From Alphaproteobacteria bacterium SO-S41 (GTDB taxonomy: Bacteria; Pseudomonadota; Alphaproteobacteria; Micropepsales; Micropepsaceae), in contig AP024629.1 in assembly GCA_019670725.1 (NCBI GenBank), positions 434,001 through 498,000 on the forward strand: 64,000 nucleotides of DNA, given 5' to 3'. Position numbers and translations under genes: made by a program. The notes under the pieces are model-generated. The model saw only the letters and a list, made by a program, of their open reading frames with translations. It had not been told where the DNA came from and made no database searches. Position 1 is the first letter of the stretch; every line of letters begins with the position of its first letter. Below are positions 54,698 to 62,552 of the stretch, one piece after another.

Positions 54698-56605
54698 ATG
54701 CCGCTGAAGATCCGCTACCTCAACGGGCCCTATGCCGGGCGCGACATCGACATCGAGGACGACCGCGAGGAGATTCGCTTCGGGCGCGGGCTGGATGCGG
54801 AGATTCCGTTCCCCGAGGACATGACCTCGGTCAGCCACCAGCATTTCGGACTGCAGAAGGAATATGGCGGCTACAAGTTCATCATCAATCGCGAGAAGCC
54901 CGTCTTCCTCGACGGCCGTCCGGTGTTCGACAACCAGGATCTGCCCAAGGTCGCGGAGATCCAGCTCTCGGGTCCGAACGGGCCGCGGCTCAAGATCGAA
55001 CGGCTGGAGGCCTATGGCGCCAATCAGCTGAAGACCGAAATCTTCAAGGCCTCCGACGACGTCGCGAGCGTCATTCACAAGGAGCGCACCAAGTCGCGCA
55101 TCACGTCGGGCACGCTCGCTGCTGTTGCGTTGGCGCTGATCGTCGCGGCGGGTGCGGGCTACTGGCTGTGGAAGGGGACGCAGGAACAGGTCGTCGCCAC
55201 CGGTCAGGCCGTCTCGGAAACGCAGGCGGCTGTTGCGCAGACCCAGAGCGACGTCGCCGCGCTGAAGGAGGAGCTCCCCAGCCTCAAGCAGCAACTTGAG
55301 ACGATGAGCAATTCGTTCGACTTCACCGCACTCATCGAACAGGTGAAGGGCTCGGTCTACCAGGTCGCCGTCGAGCGGCCGAGCGGCACGCTGGTCGCGA
55401 TGGGCACGGCCTGGGTCATCCAGCTCCCCGACGGCACCAAGGCGCTCGGCACGAACGCACATATCGCCGAGATCTATGACGAGGTGCGGAACGATCCCTC
55501 ATGGGGTGGCGCGCGCCTGATCGCGATCGAGCCGAAGGGTCCGACGTATCAGCATGTCGTCATCACCAAGGCGGTGAAGCATCCCGCCTATGACCAGTGG
55601 GCCGAATTCGCCAACGCTTATTACGCTAAGGCACAGGCCGGCACGGTGCGCCAGGTCTTCCTGCCGATCGGCTACGATGTCGGCATCATGTATGTCGACA
55701 AGCCCGAACTGCTCGGCAAGCCGTTGAAGATCGCGCCGGAAGAGACGCTGGAGGAAATGAAGGCGGGCGAGCGGCTGCTGCAGATCGGCTACCCGTCCGA
55801 GAACGTGCTCGGCACCGACATTTCGCGTCCTGAGCCCACGTCGAACTCAGGCGCGATCACCGCGATGACCTCGTTCTTCCTGTCGTCCGGCGATGCCGTC
55901 GATCGCCAGTTCATCCAGCACACCGCCGCAGGCGCCGGCGGTTCGTCGGGCAGTGCGATGTTCAACACCAAGGGCGAAGTCGTCGGCCTGCACAATTCGG
56001 GCAACTACATCTTCATCCAGACAGGTCCCGGCGAGAATGACTACCAGCGCGTGCCGTCGGCGGGGAACATCAACTACGCCCAGCGCGCCGACCTTCTGAC
56101 CGAGCTGATGGAAGGCCGCGCCGAGGAGCGCACCGAGAAGGTCTACAAGCCGATGTGGGCGGCGGCGGAGGCGCAATTCTCCAAGCCGGCCGAGGCGGTC
56201 ATCGAGGACCAGATCGCCTATCTCGGCGCCGCGGTCGGCGGCATCGAAAAGGTCGAGACCTGGAAGACCTTCGACGGCGAGATGGCGAGTGCGGACCCGG
56301 TGCTGGAAGGGCTGCGCGGCGTCTTCTTCGATATCGATCCGCCGGTCGGTTACGCTTATCTCTTCCTCGCGGAGGGCGAGGATCAGCGCAATGTCGCCAT
56401 CGCGGTCTTCCAGAAGGATTCGAGCGAGATTTTCGGGATCGGCAGCCGCGGCTCGTTCTTCTCGAGCTACACGATCTACTACGACGAGACGATGCCGATC
56501 AGGCTCGCCGTGTTCGACGACTTCGCCGGCAATGCGTCGGACGACAAGCGCCCGCCCGGCAAGATCAAGCTGACCGTCTATCGCGCGCCGCTGCCGAGCG
56601 GTTAG
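54698..56605 (+). CDS. FHA - transmembrane - trypsin-like serine protease, copy 2
   Basis: 635 residues. The FHA domain (about 1-105) carries IRFGRGLDAEI, VSHQHF and LDGRPVFDN. A transmembrane helix lies at about 142-163 (LAAVALALIVAAGAGYWLW). The protease triad is His255 (NAHIAEI), Asp327 (GYDVGIMYVD) and Ser417 (GSSGSAMF). The C-terminal beta domain ends in IKLTVYRAPLPSG. It is a diverged tandem copy of the gene at 52671, sharing about 40-50% identity by eye in the FHA part. It begins 86 bp after a terminator, and a ribosome-binding CGGGAG precedes the ATG. Confidence 0.88.
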   Translation: MPLKIRYLNGPYAGRDIDIEDDREEIRFGRGLDAEIPFPEDMTSVSHQHFGLQKEYGGYKFIINREKPVFLDGRPVFDNQDLPKVAEIQLSGPNGPRLKIERLEAYGANQLKTEIFKASDDVASVIHKERTKSRITSGTLAAVALALIVAAGAGYWLWKGTQEQVVATGQAVSETQAAVAQTQSDVAALKEELPSLKQQLETMSNSFDFTALIEQVKGSVYQVAVERPSGTLVAMGTAWVIQLPDGTKALGTNAHIAEIYDEVRNDPSWGGARLIAIEPKGPTYQHVVITKAVKHPAYDQWAEFANAYYAKAQAGTVRQVFLPIGYDVGIMYVDKPELLGKPLKIAPEETLEEMKAGERLLQIGYPSENVLGTDISRPEPTSNSGAITAMTSFFLSSGDAVDRQFIQHTAAGAGGSSGSAMFNTKGEVVGLHNSGNYIFIQTGPGENDYQRVPSAGNINYAQRADLLTELMEGRAEERTEKVYKPMWAAAEAQFSKPAEAVIEDQIAYLGAAVGGIEKVETWKTFDGEMASADPVLEGLRGVFFDIDPPVGYAYLFLAEGEDQRNVAIAVFQKDSSEIFGIGSRGSFFSSYTIYYDETMPIRLAVFDDFAGNASDDKRPPGKIKLTVYRAPLPSG

Positions 56606-56630
56606 GGCGGTTCTGACGCCAAACCACTCT

Positions 56631-56715
56631 CGTCATGACCGCCCTTGAGGTGGTCATCCAGGGCAAGCGGCAGTGCGGTTGCACCTGGATGGCCGGGTCA
56701 AGCCCGGCCATGACG
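56631..56715. repeat. Intergenic palindromic repeat, family A copy 2
   Basis: Arms at 56631-56662 and 56684-56715 match inversely at 25 of 32 positions. The right arm CCTGGATGGCCGGGTCAAGC plus CCGGCCATGACG is nearly the same as the arms at 22711-22789. It lies between the convergent protease and kinase genes. Confidence 0.78.
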
Positions 56716-56746
56716 ATCATGTGAGAGACAAAGGCAGAAACCTGAT

Positions 56747-58831
56747 CTAACCCGCTTTCAAATTCGCCTGCTCGGCATAGGCGCGGATCTGCTCGAAGCG
56801 GTGCGCGGCGGTCTCGACATCGCCGAGCCGCTCCTCGGCGGGGGCGAGCATTTCGCGCACCAAAGTGAGGAAGCGGATTTCGGCTTCGGAGCGCTCAACC
56901 TCCTTCGCACCGCCGAACCAGCCCTTCTTTTTGGGCGCGGGATCGGGGATGGAATCGCGGCCCTTCTCGGGGCGCGCGCCCGAGAACCACTCCCACGCCA
57001 TGATGCCCAGCGGAAACATGTCGAGCTTGGGGTCGGCTGACTTGGTCGATCCCTGCTCGGGCGGGGCATAGCCTCTGGTGCCCGCACCGCCCTGGAAGTT
57101 CGGCAGGACGAGTCCCGCGACATGGGCGATGCCGAAGTCGATGAGGATCGGCGCGCCGGCATCGGTGACGACAACGTTTTCCGGCTTGAGATCGCGATGG
57201 ATGACGCCGCCGCGATGCAGCGCGCCGACGCCGTGACAAATCATCGCCATGTAGTTGCAGATGCGGTCGAGGCCCTTGACCGAGCCTTCGGAAATGATGG
57301 CGCGGAGCTGACGGCCCGAAACGAATTGCTGGACGATATAGGGATTGCCGAGCGCGTCGCGCCCGATCGCGTAGACTTCGGCGACGCCCGGGTGGCGGGC
57401 GCGGGCGGCGGCCTCGATCTCCAGGCGCAGCGAATCGAGGAAGGTGTCGCGGGTCGCGCGGTCATAGACGGCGTCAAGCTGCAGCAGCTTCAGCGCGACA
57501 TCCTTGCCGCGCTGCAGGTCGAAGGCGCGATAGACCGTGCCGAACGAGCCTGAGCCCAGCTCCTCGCGGATGAAATAGCCCGACAGCGCCTCGTCTGGCC
57601 GCCAGCCGATCGCGCGGCCGGCTTCCTCGGAGACGCCTTCCTCGACGCCGTAGCGCGCCATCGCTTCGGACAGCGTGCGCAGATACCGGGTGAGGCCGCG
57701 GGCGCGGCAGCGCTTTACCGCGAGCAGCAAGGCGGCGGACGCATCGCCGGTGCGATCCTGGTCGCGGTAGAGGTCGGCGGCGAGCAGGCGCGCCTGGATC
57801 TCGACATCGGGCACGTCGATATAGGTGAGCTGCTGCAAGGCGCTTTCAGCGAGTTCCAGCGCGCGCTTGGGATCGTCCTTGCGCAGGGTCTCGGCTTCGA
57901 TGAGATCGAGCAGCAGCCTTTCGAACTCGGCGCCTCCTGCCGGCAGCAAGGCACGCGCTTCCGACAGCGCCGCCATCGCGCCCTTGGTATCGCCGCTTCC
58001 CGCTAGCGTGTCGGCCTTGTCCTTCAGGCAGAAGAAGATGATGCCGCCGAGCCCATTGGCCTTGGCGAGCGCGAGCCCTTCGTCGAGCTTCGCGAGCGCT
58101 TCCGACGTCTTGCCCTCGGCAGCGAGGACGCGGCCGACATCGTTCAGCAATTTCGCCTCGCCGCGCACGTCGCCCAACTGCCGCGCGAGGAGAAGGTCAT
58201 TGGTGAAATAGTGCAGCGCATCGCCGTAGCGGCCGGACTGGAAGGACAGGCGGCCGAGATTGCCGAGGGTGATGGCGATGCCCTGGCGGTCGCCCAGCAC
58301 CGTCTTGTCGGCGAGCGAGCGGGCATAGGCGCCGAGCGCATGATCGATCTGGCCGAGCGTCATGTAGCAGGTGCCGAGCGAGTCGTTCACCTGCGCGGAC
58401 CCCGCCACATTGCCGAGCTTGGTGAAGCCGTCGGCGGCGGCGAGCAGGTCCTTGACCGCGCTCTGCATGTCCACCCGGCGCATCGCGACGAGCGCACGGA
58501 GATGGAGAGCGCGGGGACGCGCGGCTTCTTCCGAACCGCCGCTTTCGATCACAGGTTCGATCAGGGCGAGCGCGGCAGTCTCGCCGCCGACGCCGCGCAA
58601 TTCGCACATCGCGAGCTCCAGCGCTGCGGCGACCGCGAGCCGGGGTTCCTCGCGCAGCTTGGTGAGATCGTCGCGCGCCTCGGCGAAACGGCCGAGCTGG
58701 ACGAGGGCGGCGGCCCGCGCGAAGCGCTCGTCGCTATTGCTCGGCGAAATGCCCGCCAGCTCCGCGAACTTGGCGGCGTGCAGCTTTTCCTCGACCGGCC
58801 CGTCGATGAGATCGACCGTCTTGATCCACAT
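56747..58831 (-). CDS. TPR - serine/threonine protein kinase
   Basis: 694 residues. The N-terminal 410 residues are TPR-like helical repeats (for example AARPRALHLRALVAMRRVDM and TLGNLGRLSFQSGRYGDALH). The Hanks-type kinase follows: GSGSFG loop from Gly426, Lys448 in VALKLL, HRDLKPEN with catalytic Asp547, DFG at Asp565 and APPEQG after the activation loop. The kinase at the C terminus, TPRs first, is the reverse of the most common arrangement. No membrane helix is visible. It is convergent with the second FHA-protease gene and is a good candidate to phosphorylate its partner for FHA recognition. Confidence 0.9.
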   Translation of the reverse strand: MWIKTVDLIDGPVEEKLHAAKFAELAGISPSNSDERFARAAALVQLGRFAEARDDLTKLREEPRLAVAAALELAMCELRGVGGETAALALIEPVIESGGSEEAARPRALHLRALVAMRRVDMQSAVKDLLAAADGFTKLGNVAGSAQVNDSLGTCYMTLGQIDHALGAYARSLADKTVLGDRQGIAITLGNLGRLSFQSGRYGDALHYFTNDLLLARQLGDVRGEAKLLNDVGRVLAAEGKTSEALAKLDEGLALAKANGLGGIIFFCLKDKADTLAGSGDTKGAMAALSEARALLPAGGAEFERLLLDLIEAETLRKDDPKRALELAESALQQLTYIDVPDVEIQARLLAADLYRDQDRTGDASAALLLAVKRCRARGLTRYLRTLSEAMARYGVEEGVSEEAGRAIGWRPDEALSGYFIREELGSGSFGTVYRAFDLQRGKDVALKLLQLDAVYDRATRDTFLDSLRLEIEAAARARHPGVAEVYAIGRDALGNPYIVQQFVSGRQLRAIISEGSVKGLDRICNYMAMICHGVGALHRGGVIHRDLKPENVVVTDAGAPILIDFGIAHVAGLVLPNFQGGAGTRGYAPPEQGSTKSADPKLDMFPLGIMAWEWFSGARPEKGRDSIPDPAPKKKGWFGGAKEVERSEAEIRFLTLVREMLAPAEERLGDVETAAHRFEQIRAYAEQANLKAG

Positions 58832-58882
58832 TCCCGTGGTCCCCGCATTTACGGCCTCAATCTGCTGAGGTCGCCAAGGAAA

Positions 58883-59035
58883 TCAATCCCGCGGGGGTCT
58901 GCCCCGGAAACCCTTCACGATCAGCGCGATGCTGATGCCGAGGATCACGATGACGACGGCGCCGATGGCGAGCTCGCCACCGCTCATGTCCTCGAAAAAG
59001 CCGGAGGTGACGTCGGCTGCAAAAAGGGCGCTCAT
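58883..59035 (-). CDS. 50-residue single-pass membrane microprotein
   Basis: The complement reads MSALFAADVTSGFFEDMSGG, then a 20-residue hydrophobic helix (ELAIGAVVIVILGISIALIV) and a basic KGFRGRPPRD tail before TGA. The ATG at 59035 overlaps the transglutaminase stop as ATGA, which supports translation by coupling. Charge distribution predicts a cytoplasmic C terminus. No family is known to me. It lies between the transglutaminase operon and the kinase gene (51 bp further on) and could belong to either. Confidence 0.6.
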   Translation of the reverse strand: MSALFAADVTSGFFEDMSGGELAIGAVVIVILGISIALIVKGFRGRPPRD

Positions 59036-59922
59036 GCCGCGTTCGCCTCCTCGACCGGCGCGACGTCGACGCTGACGTCTACCTCGTGCTCCCCGCCGCC
59101 CAGCATGACGCCACTGATCGGTGAAATGTCCGAATAGTCGCGGCCATAGGCGAGCGTGATGTGCTCGTCGTCGGGCAGGATGCCGTTGGTCGGATCATAG
59201 TCGATCCAGCCGAGCGGCGGGCACCAGACGGAGACCCAGGCATGGCTCTGGTCGGCGCCCTGCAGCTTCGGGCGGCCCGGCGGCGGCCGGGTCATCAGGT
59301 AACCGCTGACATAGCGCGCCGCGATGCCATGGGCGCGCAGGACGGCAAGCATGACATGGCTCTGGTCCTGGCAGACGCCGCCCTTGATCTCGAGGACGCG
59401 GTCGACGGGCGTCGAGACGTCGGTGACGCCGGGCTTGTATTTGATGTCGCGGCGGATGTGGTTCATCAGATCGCGCGCCGCGAGCGCGACCGGACGGCCG
59501 GGCGTGAAATCCGCCTTGGCGTAGGCGATGAGATCCTGCTCGGCGCGGGTCAGCTTGGTGTCGAACAGGAACTGCGCCGCCTCGATCTCGGCATCCGCGC
59601 GGGCGCCCGAGAGAGCATCGCCGATGCCTTCCCAGGCCATTGTGTTTTCAAGGTCGCGCGGACGGCGCTTGGTGACACGCACGACGCTCTGTGCGTCGAT
59701 GGTCATCTCCTCGTGCGGCTCCTCCAGCGTCACCATCTCCATGCGGTTGCCGAAATAATCGTCGCGGGCGGTACGCCGCTGCGGTGCGGGCGACATCGCG
59801 ACTTCGGAGCTGGAGCAGACCTGATTGTCCGTCAGGCGCGGACGCAGGCGCAGCACGTGCTGTGAGGAGAGCACGCGCTTGGAGTATTCGTAGGTAGTGA
59901 TATGGCGGACGCGGTAGAGCAT
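59032..59922 (-). CDS. Transglutaminase-like family protein
   Basis: 296 residues. The N-terminal MLYRVRHITTYEYSKRV and SQHVLRLRPR are the bacterial transglutaminase N-region. The core has GGVCQDQSHVMLAVLRAHGI (nucleophile Cys), ADQSHAWVSVWCPPLG (His) and WIDYDPTNGI (Asp). It likely cleaves or crosslinks peptide bonds made by the neighbouring ATP-grasp. The start overlaps the ATP-grasp stop as TGATG; the end overlaps the microprotein start. Confidence 0.92.
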   Translation of the reverse strand: MLYRVRHITTYEYSKRVLSSQHVLRLRPRLTDNQVCSSSEVAMSPAPQRRTARDDYFGNRMEMVTLEEPHEEMTIDAQSVVRVTKRRPRDLENTMAWEGIGDALSGARADAEIEAAQFLFDTKLTRAEQDLIAYAKADFTPGRPVALAARDLMNHIRRDIKYKPGVTDVSTPVDRVLEIKGGVCQDQSHVMLAVLRAHGIAARYVSGYLMTRPPPGRPKLQGADQSHAWVSVWCPPLGWIDYDPTNGILPDDEHITLAYGRDYSDISPISGVMLGGGEHEVDVSVDVAPVEEANAA

Positions 59923-62510
59923 CAGTCCGCCTTTGCCGCATTGGCCGCGTCCGCGACGGCAATCGGACGATGGCGCGGCGCAGCGCCCGCAACGCGGCGG
60001 CCGACCAACCGGAAATAGGATTCGCTGTATTCGTTGGAGAGGTCGCCGAGCCGGTCCTGGATGAGGCCGATCAACGTGCGCAGCGCCGGGCGGCCACCCT
60101 TGGCGTCGATATCGGTCAAGGCGCGCGCGTCGATCGTGCGCAGCCGCCCGTGCATCGCTTCGACGATTTCCTTGTCGCGGCCGCGCGACTGCGCGGGCGT
60201 CGCGCGGGGCAGGGCGGCGGCGCGCGCCTTCAGCGTCGCGATCTGATGAGCAATCGAGCGCGGATTGGTTTCGTCGAGCACGAGAAGATCGATCACCGGC
60301 GCCGTCTCGAAGACGCCCATATAGCGAGCGCGATAGGTCATGAAACTGTCGGCGATGTCGAGCGTCAGCGCGAGATTGTCGGGACTCTCGTCTTCCGGCC
60401 CGTCGCCGCCCTCGGCCAGCATCGCCTCGATCAGCCAGGTCGTGTTGACCGCGCGTTCGATGCGGCGGCCGACATCGAGGAAGAGCCAGCCCGCGCCGCG
60501 CGTCATGTTCTCGTTCGCGAGACCGGCAAAGGCCGCCATGGTGCGGATGAGTTCGTCGAGATCGCCGCGCGCGAAACTGAGCACCGCGTCGGGCTCGCCC
60601 TTTCGTTCCGGCACGGTAAGGCCGTTGAGCGCGCGCCAGGCATCGGCCGACAGACGGTCGCGCACCCGCCAGGCGGCGCGCGCGGTGCTTTTCAGCAGAG
60701 GCTGCAGACCGTGTGCGTTCTTGGGCTCGTAGACCAGCGAGTGCATCTCGGTGACGAGCTGCACGAACTCGCCGCCCGCGGCCATCTCGGCGGCGGATTT
60801 TGAAATCTGCTCCATCGGCACAAGCAAGCGGATCGCCGCGTCCGCCGCACTGGCGTCGCCGGCGAAGCCGGAGACTTCGCCGAGCCGGGTGAAGAGGGCA
60901 CGCAGCGTGCGCACGAAATCCTCGGCGCGTTCGGTATAGCGGCCGAGCCAGAAGAGATTGTCGGCAGCGCGGCTGGCGATGTCGTCCTGCGTGCGGCGCG
61001 GTTCGAGGCGCGTCTCGCGGGGTTTGAGCAGGCTGAACGGGCTGACCTCGCCGTCGCTGAGCACCCAGACATCCTTGGAGACCGCGCCGCTCTGCAGCGA
61101 GATCGCCTGCATCGAGGCGGCGGCGCCCGCGCGTTCGGCGACGCGGGCGAGGCCGCCCGGCATGGCGCGATAGCCATCCGGGGTCAGCGCCACAAAGCAG
61201 CGCAGCGTTACGGCACGCGGCTCCAGCCGGCCGCGTTCCTCCACCGGCGTCGAGGAAAGGCGGCCTGGCGCTTCCGCCCAATAGCGCGCGCCCTGCAGGC
61301 GCAGCCGATCCTCGAACATGCCGGCTTCGGCAGGCCGCCCCACTGCGCGGCCGTTGCGCATCAGCGGCGCGAAGCGGCCGATCTCGGCGATGGCGAGCCG
61401 CTTGCGGGCGCCTTCGACGGCGTCGCGTTGACGCGGATCGCCGCACCAATAGGTTTCGACGCTCGGCAATTTCAGGTCTTCGCCAAGCAGGCGGCGGGCC
61501 AGGCCCGGCAGGAACGGCATCATAGCGCGGGTCTCGACGACGCCGCTGCCGAGCGCATTGGCGACGACGACATTGCCGGCGCGCACCGCCTCGGTAAGGC
61601 CGGGGACGCCGAGCGCGCTGTCGCTGCGCAGCTCCAGCGGATCGCAGAAATCGGAATCCTGACGGCGCAGGATGAGGTCGACCTTCTTCGCGCCCGACAA
61701 CGTCTTCAGATAGACGTGGCGGTCGCGCACGGTCAGGTCATCGCCCTCGACCAAGGTGAAGCCGAGATAGCGTGCGAGATAGGCGTGTTCGAAATAGGCC
61801 TCGTTGAGCGGACCGGGGGTCAGCAGGACCGCGACGGGGTGTTGCACGCCGGTGAGCTGGAAGAGCTTCTCGCGAAAGCCGGAGAAGAAGGCGGCAAGAC
61901 GCTCGACCCGGCAGTCGCGGAACAGCTCGGGCAGCATCTGCGAAATGATGATGCGATTTTCCAGCGCATAACCGGCGCCCGCCGGCGCTTCCGCGCGGTC
62001 CGCGAGCACCGCCCAGCGCCCGTCGGGCAGGCGGCCGAGATCGGCGGCGTAGAGATGGAGATAGGCGCCGCCCGCTGCCTGCGCGCCGCGGAAGGGACGC
62101 AGGAATTGCGGGCTGGCGGCGACGAGCGCGGCGGGCAGTTCGCCGGACTTGAAGAGCGTCTGTTCGCCATAGATGTCGGCCGCGATGCGGTCGAGCAGTT
62201 GGGCACGCTGGATGAGGCCGGCTTCCAGCGTCCGCCATTCCGCCGGATCGATTGCCAGCGGCGCGATGTCGAGTTCCCACGGCCGGGCGCGACCGTCGGG
62301 ATCGCCATAGACATTGTAGGTGATGCCGTTGTCGCGAACCATACGCAGCGCAGTCGCTTCGAGGCGATGCAGCTCTTCGCCGCCGAGCGCCGACAGGCCA
62401 TCGATCAGCTGGCGCCAATGCGGACGCATCTCGCCGTCGAGACCGACGAGTTCGTCGGTCGCGCCCGGCAGAGGCGCGTAGCCTTGCAGGAGGGCGGAGG
62501 AAATACGCAT
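59922..62510 (-). CDS. Circularly permuted ATP-grasp / alpha-E domain fusion
   Basis: 862 residues. Residues about 1-470 form the circularly permuted type-2 ATP-grasp (DNGITYNVYGDPDGRARPWE, LLTPGPLNEAYFEHAYLARY, LILRRQDSDFCDPLELR, VVVANALGSGVVETRAM). From about 510 to 830 lies the helical alpha-E domain (RAADNLFWLGRYTERAEDFV). In many bacteria these are two separate genes; here they are fused. The family is predicted to make amide bonds in small peptides. It is second in the minus-strand operon, after the DUF2126 gene. Confidence 0.92.
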   Translation of the reverse strand: MRISSALLQGYAPLPGATDELVGLDGEMRPHWRQLIDGLSALGGEELHRLEATALRMVRDNGITYNVYGDPDGRARPWELDIAPLAIDPAEWRTLEAGLIQRAQLLDRIAADIYGEQTLFKSGELPAALVAASPQFLRPFRGAQAAGGAYLHLYAADLGRLPDGRWAVLADRAEAPAGAGYALENRIIISQMLPELFRDCRVERLAAFFSGFREKLFQLTGVQHPVAVLLTPGPLNEAYFEHAYLARYLGFTLVEGDDLTVRDRHVYLKTLSGAKKVDLILRRQDSDFCDPLELRSDSALGVPGLTEAVRAGNVVVANALGSGVVETRAMMPFLPGLARRLLGEDLKLPSVETYWCGDPRQRDAVEGARKRLAIAEIGRFAPLMRNGRAVGRPAEAGMFEDRLRLQGARYWAEAPGRLSSTPVEERGRLEPRAVTLRCFVALTPDGYRAMPGGLARVAERAGAAASMQAISLQSGAVSKDVWVLSDGEVSPFSLLKPRETRLEPRRTQDDIASRAADNLFWLGRYTERAEDFVRTLRALFTRLGEVSGFAGDASAADAAIRLLVPMEQISKSAAEMAAGGEFVQLVTEMHSLVYEPKNAHGLQPLLKSTARAAWRVRDRLSADAWRALNGLTVPERKGEPDAVLSFARGDLDELIRTMAAFAGLANENMTRGAGWLFLDVGRRIERAVNTTWLIEAMLAEGGDGPEDESPDNLALTLDIADSFMTYRARYMGVFETAPVIDLLVLDETNPRSIAHQIATLKARAAALPRATPAQSRGRDKEIVEAMHGRLRTIDARALTDIDAKGGRPALRTLIGLIQDRLGDLSNEYSESYFRLVGRRVAGAAPRHRPIAVADAANAAKAD

Positions 62511-62552
62511 GGGGCTAGCGTGTCGCTCCGGTGTGCGCTGGGGGCGTCAAGA

